A DNA stretch of 12,524 nt, from assembly GCA_016871135.1 (NCBI GenBank), contig VFZQ01000071.1, positions 1 to 12,524 on the forward strand, in the 5' to 3' direction. This stretch comes from Acidobacteriota bacterium. Lineage in GTDB: Bacteria > Acidobacteriota > Terriglobia > Bryobacterales > Bryobacteraceae. Every line of letters begins with the position of its first letter. Position 1 is the first letter of the stretch. Position numbers and translations under genes: made by a program. Shown piece by piece: positions 1 to 7,212 of the stretch. The notes under the pieces are model-generated. The model worked only from the letters and a program-made list of their open reading frames with translations, did no database searches and was not told the origin of the DNA.

Positions 1-153
1 ATGATCGTTGTCGATCGCGGCGAACCGATCCACGGCGACTACGCGACCGCGCCCCGCTTCATCTTCGACAGCGAAGCCGACGGTGTGCGCCGACTGACCG
101 GCATTCAGTTCGCGGGCCACGCGCAAGCGTACCTCGTGCCCGCGCAAAGGTAA
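1..153 (+). CDS. 3' end of a gene cut by the window edge (possible DUF3471-like C-terminus)
   Basis: The frame is open from base 1 to a TAA at 151-153 and encodes 50 residues. The ATG at base 1 is probably internal, because the window simply begins there and no ribosome binding site can be seen. The residues (FIFDSEADGVRRLTGIQF, then a short basic end) resemble the last beta-strands of DUF3471-type domains found at the C-terminus of serine beta-lactamase-like hydrolases, where a phenylalanine-rich strand is followed by a 'G-v-x-x-l-x-G' strand. This likeness rests on a short pattern only, so the function is open. It lies in the same direction as the operon that follows, 57 nt upstream of it, so it could be the previous gene of the same transcript. 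Confidence 0.5.
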   Translation: MIVVDRGEPIHGDYATAPRFIFDSEADGVRRLTGIQFAGHAQAYLVPAQR

Positions 154-169
154 CTACCTCACCGCGGAA

Positions 170-204
170 TAACCAAGCCCGGCGAAGACCTACAGGCTTG
201 GTTA
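170..204 (+). promoter_or_regulatory. Perfect 10-bp hairpin just before the GH63 start codon
   Basis: TAACCAAGCC (170-179) and GGCTTGGTTA (195-204) are exact inverted complements around a 15-nt loop. The right arm ends 6 nt before the ATG at 211 and takes up the space where a Shine-Dalgarno sequence would sit; none is visible otherwise. No T-run follows, so it is not a textbook intrinsic terminator, although it may help form the 3' end of the preceding gene. A translational or attenuation role for the operon is an inference. Confidence 0.5.
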
Positions 205-210
205 ATCCGC

Positions 211-2802
211 ATGACGACAGAATCACAACGGCTCGACGAATCGAGACTTAGACACAGCCATTGGAAACGCTGGGGGCCGTATCTCAGCGAGCGCGCGTGG
301 GGCACGGTACGTGAAGACTACACGCCGCATGGAACGGCGTGGGAGGCGGTGCCCCACGATCACGCCCGTTCGAAAGCGTATCGATGGAACGAAGACGGCA
401 TCGCCGGTATCAGCGATCGAAGGCAGACTCTCTGCTTCGCGCTGGCGCTTTGGAACGGGCGCGATCCAATTTTGAAAGAAAGACTGTTCGGTCTTACCGG
501 CAATGAGGGCAATCATGGCGAGGATGTCAAGGAGTGCTATTACTACCTCGACTCCACGCCGACGCATTCGTACATGCGCTATCTCTACAAGTACCCGCAG
601 CGCGAATTTCCCTATGCGCGGCTGGTGGAAGAGAATCGCGCGCGAGGCCGCGACGCCGCTGAGTTCGAACTCGCCGACACCGGCGTGTTCGACGACAACC
701 GGTACTTCGACGTTTTCGTCGAATACGCGAAGACATCGCCCGACGAAATTCTGATTCGCATCGAAGCCGCTAATCGCGGGCCCGAGTCGGCGACGCTGCA
801 TCTGCTGCCGACGCTTTGGTATCGCAACACATGGTCGTGGAACGGCGCGCATGCCAAGCCGTCGATGTACGCCGAAAGTGATCGGATCGTCCACGCCGGC
901 GGCATGTCGCTCGAATGTCCCGAAGGCGCGGAACTGCTCTTCACTGAAAACGAAACCAACAACGCGCGCCTCTACAACGCGCCGAACGCCAACGGCTACG
1001 CCAAGGACGGCATCAACGATTTCGTGATCCACGGCGCTCCGAGCGTGAATCCCTCGCGACGCGGTACAAAGGCCTCCGCGCATGTGAAACGCGAAATCGT
1101 TGCGGGCGAAAGCGCCATCGTCTGTTTGCGGCTAACGAACAAGATCGACGGCGCCGTCGACTATAACAGCGTTTTCGAACAACGTCGCCGCGAAGCCGAT
1201 GAGTTCTACGCGAGTGTGATCCCAACCGATCTCTCAGAAGACGCCGCGAACGTGATGCGCCAATCGTTCGCGGGCATGTTGTGGTCGAAGCAGTTCTATC
1301 ACTACGTCGTTAAAGACTGGGTCGGCGGCGATCCTTCACAACCCACGCCTCCGGTGCAGCGCCAAGCGGGCCGAAACAGCGACTGGCATCACCTGTACAA
1401 CGCCGACGTGATTTCAATGCCCGACAAATGGGAGTATCCTTGGTACGCGGCGTGGGATCTCGCCTTTCATTGCGTGCCTCTCGCGCTCATCGATTCGGCG
1501 TTCGCCAAGGAGCAACTAGCGCTCATGGTCCGCGAGTGGTACATGCACCCGAATGGTCAACTGCCGGCCTACGAATGGGCCTTCGGCGATGTCAATCCAC
1601 CGGTGCATGCGTGGGCCGCGTGGCGTGTCTACAAGATCGAGAAGAAGCGCAGAGGCGTAGGCGACCGCGCCTTCCTGCAGCGCATCTTTCACAAACTGCT
1701 GCTCAATTTCACGTGGTGGGTGAATCGCAAGGACGCCGAAGGCCGCAACGTTTTTCAGGGCGGATTTCTGGGCCTGGATAACATCGGCATCTTCGACCGC
1801 AGCGCGCCGCTGCCTACCGGCGGGCACATCGAACAGGCCGACGGCACGGGCTGGATGGCGATGTACTCGCTGAACCTTTTGGCCATCGCGCTTGAACTCG
1901 CCAAGGAAGATCCGGCCTATGAAGACGTCGCTTCCAAGTTCTGGGAACATTTTCTCTACATCGCGCACGCCATTAACCACATCGACATGTGGGACTCGAC
2001 CGACGGCTTCTTCTACGATGTGCTGCATCTGCCCAACGGCCAACACGCGCCGATGAAAGTACGCAGCATGGTCGGGCTGATTCCGCTGTTCGCCGTCGAA
2101 ACGCTGGAGCCGGAGATGCTCGAAAAGCTGCCGGGCTTCAGGCGGCGTCTGGAATGGTTCGTCGAGAATCGCAAGGATCTGACGAACAACGTCGCGTGCA
2201 TGAATACAAGCGGCATGGGCGAGCGCCGCTTGTTGTCGATCGTCAGCGCCGAACAACTGCGCAGCGTGTTGAAGATCATGCTCGACGAAACGGAGTTCCT
2301 TTCCGACTACGGTATCCGCGCCGTGTCGCAGCGTCATCGCGACGAGCCTTTTGTGTGGCACGTCAACGGCGGCGAGTATCGCGTCGATTACGAGCCAGGC
2401 GAATCGTCAACCGGTCTGTTTGGCGGCAATTCCAATTGGCGAGGACCAATCTGGATGCCGGTGAATTATTTACTCATCGAGTCGCTGCAGAAGTTCCACC
2501 ACTACTTCGGCGACGGATTCCGCATCGAGTGCCCCACCGGCTCCGGCAATTGGATTACACTCGAATCAGTCGCCGCGGAGATTTCGCGCCGCTTGACGAG
2601 AATCTTCCTCCGCGACCCCGAGGGCCGCCGTCCCGTTCACGGCAGCGACAGCCGGTATGCACACGATCCCCACTGGCGGGATCTCGTCCTCTATTACGAA
2701 TATTTCCATGGCGACGCCGGCTCCGGCGTCGGCGCGAGTCATCAAACAGGTTGGACTGGATTGGTGGCGAAATTGCTACAGCAGAGTGGAAAGACTCTAT
2801 GA
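211..2802 (+). CDS. GH63 / MGH1-like glycoside hydrolase (bacterial glucosidase)
   Basis: Predicted cytoplasmic inverting alpha-glucosidase of 863 residues; no signal peptide is seen. The N-terminal part, about residues 20-340, has the conserved WGTVREDYTPHG block (30-41) and a beta-rich region. An (alpha/alpha)6 barrel follows from about 345. Landmarks are WYAAWDLAFH (411-420), NPPVHAWAAW (462-471), GGFLGLDNIGIFDR (517-530), SNWRGPIWMPVNYL (741-754) and the closing YYEYFHGD...HQTGWTGL block (828-851). By pattern with mannosylglycerate hydrolases and related GH63 enzymes, Asp523 is the likely general acid and Glu830 the likely general base; this alignment is from memory. Substrate is not given by sequence: glucosylglycerate, short alpha-glucosides or glycogen fragments are all possible. 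The ATG at 211 is chosen because the conserved sequence starts soon after. The gene overlaps the next by ATGA, and pairing with a GH133 debranching-type enzyme fits a joint role in glucan or glucoside breakdown. Confidence 0.85.
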   Translation: MTTESQRLDESRLRHSHWKRWGPYLSERAWGTVREDYTPHGTAWEAVPHDHARSKAYRWNEDGIAGISDRRQTLCFALALWNGRDPILKERLFGLTGNEGNHGEDVKECYYYLDSTPTHSYMRYLYKYPQREFPYARLVEENRARGRDAAEFELADTGVFDDNRYFDVFVEYAKTSPDEILIRIEAANRGPESATLHLLPTLWYRNTWSWNGAHAKPSMYAESDRIVHAGGMSLECPEGAELLFTENETNNARLYNAPNANGYAKDGINDFVIHGAPSVNPSRRGTKASAHVKREIVAGESAIVCLRLTNKIDGAVDYNSVFEQRRREADEFYASVIPTDLSEDAANVMRQSFAGMLWSKQFYHYVVKDWVGGDPSQPTPPVQRQAGRNSDWHHLYNADVISMPDKWEYPWYAAWDLAFHCVPLALIDSAFAKEQLALMVREWYMHPNGQLPAYEWAFGDVNPPVHAWAAWRVYKIEKKRRGVGDRAFLQRIFHKLLLNFTWWVNRKDAEGRNVFQGGFLGLDNIGIFDRSAPLPTGGHIEQADGTGWMAMYSLNLLAIALELAKEDPAYEDVASKFWEHFLYIAHAINHIDMWDSTDGFFYDVLHLPNGQHAPMKVRSMVGLIPLFAVETLEPEMLEKLPGFRRRLEWFVENRKDLTNNVACMNTSGMGERRLLSIVSAEQLRSVLKIMLDETEFLSDYGIRAVSQRHRDEPFVWHVNGGEYRVDYEPGESSTGLFGGNSNWRGPIWMPVNYLLIESLQKFHHYFGDGFRIECPTGSGNWITLESVAAEISRRLTRIFLRDPEGRRPVHGSDSRYAHDPHWRDLVLYYEYFHGDAGSGVGASHQTGWTGLVAKLLQQSGKTL

Positions 2803-4868
2803 AACTCACGTTTGACGATGTAACATGCGGCGATCTCGATAAGGCTTCTAAACTTGAATGGCTCGAAACGAACGGTCTCGGCGGCTTCGCCAGCGGCACG
2901 GTGAGCGGCATCCACACGCGCCGTTACCACGGGCTTCTCACGTCGGCGTTGCAGCCGCCAGTGGGCCGGACGCTTCTAGTCGCGAAGTTTGAGGATACGC
3001 TGATCGTCGACGGAAATCGCGTCGAGTTGTCGGCAAATCGTTATCCGGGCGCCGTGCATCCGCAGGGTTACGAGTATCTGCGCGAGTTCCGCCTTGATCC
3101 TTTTCCGACGTGGGTGTACGAAATCGGGCAGGCGCGCGTCGAGAAGCGGCTCTTCATGGTGCACGGCCAGGACGCGACAGTCGTAGAGTACGAAGTACAG
3201 GGACTGTGTGAGAACTGCCACCTGGAAATCCGTCCGCTGGTCGCGTATCGCGACTATCACGCAACCACCCGATCCAACAGCGCTCTGAACGAAGCCTTCG
3301 AGTGGGACGAAGACGGCATCGTCTCGGTCCAGCCCTACGACGGCATGCCGCGCGTCTACTTCGGCGCCGACTTCCGCACCTGCGAGCCCACGGGCAATTG
3401 GTATCACAACTTCCAATACGCCGAAGAGCAGGCGCGTGGCCTGGATTTCCAAGAAGACCTCTTCCAGCCCTTCGTTCTGCATTTCGATCTGGCGAATTCG
3501 CCCAAGGCCGTCGTGATCGTTTCGCGCGAGGCGATCCCCTCGCACGAAGCCACGGGGCTGCGCGAACGTGAGCGAACTCGCCGCGCCGCGCTGCGAAAAC
3601 ACGCACCCGCGCACGATCCGCTGATCGAAGATCTCACCGAAGCCGCCGACCAGTTCATCGTGCGCCGCGGCGAGGGCTACTCGATCATCGCCGGCTATCC
3701 GTGGTTCGCCGATTGGGGCCGCGACACGATGATCGCGCTCGCCGGTCTAACGCTGGTTACCGGCCGTTTCGAGGTCGCGCGTGGAGTGCTGCGCGAGTTC
3801 GCCGAAGAGATGAACGAGGGCATGTTGCCGAACCGCTTCCCCGATGTCGGCGAAACGCCGGAGTATAACACCGTCGACGCGACGCTCTGGTTTTTCGAAG
3901 CCGTTCGCGCCTACTTCCAGTACGCCAACGACGAAGCCTTTGTACGCGGCACGCTCTATCCGAAACTTTGCGAAGCGTTCGACTGGCATATTCGCGGTAC
4001 GCGCTACGGGATCCGTTGTGACGACGACGGATTGCTCAACGCTGGAGCGCCGGGCGTGCAACTTACTTGGATGGACGCCAAGATTGGCGACTGGGTGGTC
4101 ACGCCGCGCACCGGCAAGCCGGTCGAGATTCAAGCGCTCTGGTACAACGCGTTGCGCGTTCTGCAAGCGCTGGCGTTGCGTTTCGGCGACGACGATCGCG
4201 CGGTTGCGATCGAAGATCTCGCTGTCCGCGCCAAGGCCAGTTTTCTGACTCAGTTCTGGAGTGCCGATCGCGGCTATCTGCTCGATAACATCAGCGACGC
4301 GTCGATGAGGCCGAATCAAGTCTTCGCGGCGAGCCTGCATTACTCGATGCTCGACGCCGCGCGCATTCGCTCCGTCGTCGATTCGGTCGAACGTCATCTT
4401 CTCACGCCGCTCGGACTGCGCAGTCTGTCGCCGGTCGATCCCGCCTATCGCGGGCGCTACGAAGGCGGCGTGCTGGAACGCGACTCCGCCTATCATCAGG
4501 GCACCGTGTGGCCGTTCCTCATGGGGCCGTTTCTGACTGCGTACGCGCGCGCCTACCCGGGTTCGACAGAGCTGCACGCGATGCTCGACCGCTTCCGCGA
4601 TCACTTGCGCGAAGGGGGCGTTGGGCAGGTGTCGGAGATCGCCGACGGCGATGCGCCGCACACCCCGCGCGGCTGTATCGCGCAGGCTTGGAGTGTCGCG
4701 GAGCTTCTTCGCGCGGGTGCGGAAGATGTGTGGAATAAGAATGCGTCACGCATGGATCTCATGGGCGATCGAACCAAGGAGAACGATACCCATGAAGAAG
4801 TTGCAGTTGAGTCTGACGGCCCTCGCCCTAAGCGCGCTCGCGCACGCGGCGCCGGCGTTACTCGTTAA
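2799..4868 (+). CDS. Amylo-alpha-1,6-glucosidase (GH133, glycogen debranching type)
   Basis: A 689-residue protein that should hydrolyse alpha-1,6-linked glucose at branch stubs of glycogen-like glucans; no signal peptide, so cytoplasmic. The N-terminal beta domain has NGLGGFASGT (25-34) and RRYHGLL (41-47). The catalytic (alpha/alpha)6 domain has GYPWFADWGRDTMIAL (299-314), TVDATLWF (358-365), TWMDAK (423-428), PVEIQALWYNAL (441-452), AYHQGTVWPF (564-573) and GQVSEIADGDAPHTPRG (609-625). Asp426 and Glu613 are the likely acid/base pair, by family pattern. The frame is open far upstream inside the GH63 gene, but similarity starts at MKLTFDD, and this ATG overlaps the GH63 stop as ATGA. A GGAAAG at 2788-2793 may serve as ribosome binding site. 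Odd: after the usual end near VAELLRAG (633-640) a charged tail of over 40 residues follows, the last 25 of them overlapping the next gene. Confidence 0.9.
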   Translation: MKLTFDDVTCGDLDKASKLEWLETNGLGGFASGTVSGIHTRRYHGLLTSALQPPVGRTLLVAKFEDTLIVDGNRVELSANRYPGAVHPQGYEYLREFRLDPFPTWVYEIGQARVEKRLFMVHGQDATVVEYEVQGLCENCHLEIRPLVAYRDYHATTRSNSALNEAFEWDEDGIVSVQPYDGMPRVYFGADFRTCEPTGNWYHNFQYAEEQARGLDFQEDLFQPFVLHFDLANSPKAVVIVSREAIPSHEATGLRERERTRRAALRKHAPAHDPLIEDLTEAADQFIVRRGEGYSIIAGYPWFADWGRDTMIALAGLTLVTGRFEVARGVLREFAEEMNEGMLPNRFPDVGETPEYNTVDATLWFFEAVRAYFQYANDEAFVRGTLYPKLCEAFDWHIRGTRYGIRCDDDGLLNAGAPGVQLTWMDAKIGDWVVTPRTGKPVEIQALWYNALRVLQALALRFGDDDRAVAIEDLAVRAKASFLTQFWSADRGYLLDNISDASMRPNQVFAASLHYSMLDAARIRSVVDSVERHLLTPLGLRSLSPVDPAYRGRYEGGVLERDSAYHQGTVWPFLMGPFLTAYARAYPGSTELHAMLDRFRDHLREGGVGQVSEIADGDAPHTPRGCIAQAWSVAELLRAGAEDVWNKNASRMDLMGDRTKENDTHEEVAVESDGPRPKRARARGAGVTR
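4776..4781 (+). promoter_or_regulatory. Ribosome binding site fixing the HbpS-cupin start
   Basis: AAGGAG lies 10 nt before the ATG at 4792, inside the GH133 coding sequence. It settles this start over the in-frame open region further upstream, and the signal peptide begins exactly at this ATG. Confidence 0.75.
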
Positions 4869-5637
4869 GAAGGTGCTGTCCATCGACGGCGCCAAACAAG
4901 TCATCGCAGCCGCGACGGCCCAGGCGCGGATGTTAAATGCCGCCGGCGTGATCGCGGTCGTCGATTCGGGCGGAAACCTGATGGCGCTGGAGCGGCTCGA
5001 CGGCACCTTTGCCGCGGGCGCCAACGTCGCCATCGGCAAGGCGCGCACGGCCGCGCTGTTTCAGAAGCCGACAAAGTTTTTCGAAGAGGTCATCGCCAAG
5101 GGCCGCACGTCGATGGTGGCGTTGAACGACTTCACGCCGTTACAAGGCGGCGTGCCGCTGGAGATCGAAGGACAGATTGTCGGTGCGGTCGGCGTAAGCG
5201 GCGCCAATAGCGCGGCGCAGGACGAAGAACTCGCGATGGCCGGCGCGCACGCCTTGCACGGTGCAATGAATGCGAAGGTCTACTACTTCGCTAACGACGA
5301 AGTGAAATCGGCCTTCGATAAAGGCGCCGTGCTCTTCGATCACGGCGAACGCTACATGGTGCACGCCAGCCGCCGTATGGCGCCCGGAATGGCCGAAGTC
5401 CACGAAGAAGACACCGACATCGTCTACGTGCAACACGGTACCGCGACAGTTGTCACCGGCGGCCGCGGGACAAAGATGAAGCAGGTCGCGGCGGGCGAAT
5501 TCCGCGGCGACGGAATCGAAGGAGGCGAGGAGCGCACGCTGAAACCGGGCGATGTAATGATCATCCCGGCCGGCACGCCCCATTGGTTCAAGGAAGTCTC
5601 GCAACCCTTTCATTACTACGTTGTGAAGTCGCGCTAG
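4792..5637 (+). CDS. Exported GlcG/HbpS-domain protein fused to a cupin domain
   Basis: A 281-residue protein with two domains. Residues 1-19 form a signal peptide (MKK, then a Leu/Ala-rich core, cleavage probably after AHA at 17-19), so the mature protein should act outside the cytoplasmic membrane. Residues about 27-160 match the GlcG/HbpS/PduO-C family: AGVIAVVDSGGNLMALERLDG (about 51-71), then the KART segment (83-86), PLQGGVPLEIEGQIVGAVGVSG (about 116-137) and an 'AQDEELA' helix. Members bind haem or small ligands, or assist enzymes. Residues about 165-281 form a single cupin barrel with a GMAEVHEEDTDIVYVQHG motif and a GDVMIIPAGTPHWF motif; only His204 and His264 of the usual metal ligands are clear, so metal binding is uncertain. 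The gene overlaps the GH133 gene by 77 nt and is followed after 9 nt by the SMP-30 gene. An enzymatic function for the fusion cannot be assigned from sequence. Confidence 0.85.
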   Translation: MKKLQLSLTALALSALAHAAPALLVKKVLSIDGAKQVIAAATAQARMLNAAGVIAVVDSGGNLMALERLDGTFAAGANVAIGKARTAALFQKPTKFFEEVIAKGRTSMVALNDFTPLQGGVPLEIEGQIVGAVGVSGANSAAQDEELAMAGAHALHGAMNAKVYYFANDEVKSAFDKGAVLFDHGERYMVHASRRMAPGMAEVHEEDTDIVYVQHGTATVVTGGRGTKMKQVAAGEFRGDGIEGGEERTLKPGDVMIIPAGTPHWFKEVSQPFHYYVVKSR

Positions 5638-5640
5638 GAG
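5636..5640 (+). promoter_or_regulatory. Ribosome binding site of the SMP-30 gene, overlapping the previous stop
   Basis: AGGAG begins inside the TAG stop of the HbpS-cupin gene (5635-5637) and sits 6 nt before the ATG at 5647. The preceding stop is in the same frame, so no earlier start is possible. Tight translational coupling is likely. Confidence 0.8.
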
Positions 5641-5646
5641 ACGAAC

Positions 5647-7212
5647 ATGCTACTTGGACTCCTCTTCTGGCTCAACTCATTCACACTGCCCACTGGCGCG
5701 CCGAAAGCGACCATCGACCTGATGACGCGCGAAGGCGCCGCTCAAGTCAAGGGCGAGTGGCGCTACAGCGATGTGAAGATCGTCGATACCGAATTCCTCG
5801 AAGCCGGTGGCGATGGCCAGCCATCGGAGCGGCCCAATCGAGCACAGACGATTGTGCCGCAAGCGGGCGGCGCCGATTACGACGACAGCGCCTGGCAACG
5901 CATCGCGCCGAACGAACTATCGACGCGCCGCGGGAACGGGCGGCTCAGCTTCAACTGGTACCGCATTAACGTTAGAGTGCCCGATAAATTCAACGGCGCC
6001 GACGTCGTTTTCGAAACCACCGTCGACGATTACGCCGAAATCTGGGTCGATGGCGAACTCACGCGCGGCGCGGGTCAAAGCGGCGGCAGCGTTGTCGGCG
6101 GTTGGAACGTACCGAATCGCTTGCTGATTGCGAAAAACGCCAAGGCCGGTCAGAGGATTCAACTCGCCGTGTTTGGCATGAACGGGCCGATTTCAAATCC
6201 ACCGACAAACTACATCTTCATGCACGCGGCAAAGTTGGAGTTCCATCCGGGTAATGGCGGACCGTTCGCGCCGGCGCAGCGCGAAGTCAACGTGCGCGTC
6301 GACAAGAAGGACGCCGCGCTTGATGCGATCGTGCCGTTGAATCCGAAAGTGTACAAACTCGCCGAAGGCTTTCAGTTCACGGAGGGTCCGGTGTGGGTTA
6401 CAAAAGGCCGCTATCTGCTGTTCAGCGATCCGAACGCGAATCGCATTTACAAGTACGAGCCCAGCGGGACCCTCAGCGTCTTCCGCGAAGAGTCCGGCTA
6501 CAGTGGCGCCGATATCGCCGAGTACGGGCAACCGGGTTCGAACGGTCTCGCCGTGGACCGCGACGGCCGTTTGACCATCGATCAACACGGCAACCGGCGC
6601 GTCGTTCGATTGAACGGCGACGGTTCGGAGACTGTCCTCGCCGACCGCTTCGAGGGCAAGCGGCTCAACAGCCCGAACGATCTGGTCTATCGCCGCGACG
6701 GTGCGCTGTTCTTCACCGATCCGTTCTTCGGCCTGCCAAAGTTCGATAAGGACCCGCGTAAGGAACTACCGTTCAGCGGGGTTTATTCGCTTCACAATGG
6801 CAAGCTTCGGTTGGTGACGAAGCAGCTGCCAGGACCGAATGGCATTGCGTTTTCGCCGGACGAGAAATTTCTCTACGTTGGCAACTGGCAGGAAGATCGA
6901 AAAGTGGTCATGCGTTATCCGGTGAACGACGACGCCACGACCGGCGAAGGCGAACTATTCTTCGACATGACCAGCGCCGGCGGAGAAGACGCGATCGACG
7001 GCATCAAAGTGGACATCGAAGGCAACCTGTTCGTCTCCGGCCCCGGCGGAATTTGGGTGCTTTCGGAAAACGGGCGGCATCTCGGCACAATCGTCACACC
7101 AAAACACGTCCACAACATGGCATGGGGCGATGACGACGGCCGCACGCTCTACCTCTGCGCGCGCGACGGCCTCTACAAAATGCGATTGTTGATACCAGGA
7201 GCGAGCCAGTGA
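5647..7212 (+). CDS. SMP-30/gluconolactonase-like protein with N-terminal beta-sandwich domain
   Basis: A 521-residue protein. The C-terminal half (about 225-515) is a six-bladed propeller of the SMP-30/gluconolactonase/LRE family, which uses a divalent metal to hydrolyse sugar lactones. Visible family motifs are GFQFTEGPVW with metal-ligand candidate Glu246, NSPNDLVYRRDGALFFTDPF (341-360), GPNGIAFSPDEKFLYVGNW with Asn398, and DGIKVDIEGNLFVSGPGG with Asp451. ELPFSGVY (373-380) is typical of the gluconolactonase branch. Residues about 35-200 form a separate domain (SAWQRI, WYRINVRVP, VDDYAEIWVDGE, GWNVPNRLLI) that resembles the galactose-binding-like sandwich of GH2 enzymes, so carbohydrate binding is plausible. 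The first 15 residues are hydrophobic but lack a basic start, so export is possible rather than clear. The gene follows HbpS-cupin by 9 nt and overlaps the DUF1223 gene by GTGA. The substrate lactone cannot be told. Confidence 0.85.
   Translation: MLLGLLFWLNSFTLPTGAPKATIDLMTREGAAQVKGEWRYSDVKIVDTEFLEAGGDGQPSERPNRAQTIVPQAGGADYDDSAWQRIAPNELSTRRGNGRLSFNWYRINVRVPDKFNGADVVFETTVDDYAEIWVDGELTRGAGQSGGSVVGGWNVPNRLLIAKNAKAGQRIQLAVFGMNGPISNPPTNYIFMHAAKLEFHPGNGGPFAPAQREVNVRVDKKDAALDAIVPLNPKVYKLAEGFQFTEGPVWVTKGRYLLFSDPNANRIYKYEPSGTLSVFREESGYSGADIAEYGQPGSNGLAVDRDGRLTIDQHGNRRVVRLNGDGSETVLADRFEGKRLNSPNDLVYRRDGALFFTDPFFGLPKFDKDPRKELPFSGVYSLHNGKLRLVTKQLPGPNGIAFSPDEKFLYVGNWQEDRKVVMRYPVNDDATTGEGELFFDMTSAGGEDAIDGIKVDIEGNLFVSGPGGIWVLSENGRHLGTIVTPKHVHNMAWGDDDGRTLYLCARDGLYKMRLLIPGASQ
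7197..7201 (+). promoter_or_regulatory. Ribosome binding site supporting the GTG start of the DUF1223 gene
   Basis: AGGAG within the last codons of the SMP-30 gene, 7 nt before the GTG at 7209. It supports the non-ATG start and rules against the next internal ATG, which lies beyond the conserved CxxC motif. Confidence 0.75.

Noticed and set aside
1516..2361. 281-codon minus-strand frame inside the GH63 gene
   Set aside because: Shadow of a conserved coding sequence; no ribosome binding site or recognisable product.
2712..2731. Inverted repeat CGACGCCGG/CCGGCGTCG near the GH63 3' end
   Set aside because: The loop is only 2 nt, it encodes an ordinary Gly/Ala/Ser stretch, and such GC palindromes are expected in this composition; it was not listed as a regulatory element.
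1989..2798. Upstream extension of the GH133 reading frame through the GH63 gene
   Set aside because: The translated sequence is Arg-rich and unlike any GH133 N-terminus; similarity starts exactly at the ATG at 2799, which has the ATGA overlap.
3747..4661. 304-codon minus-strand frame inside the GH133 gene
   Set aside because: Antisense to the catalytic domain, with composition typical of a shadow frame and no recognisable motif.
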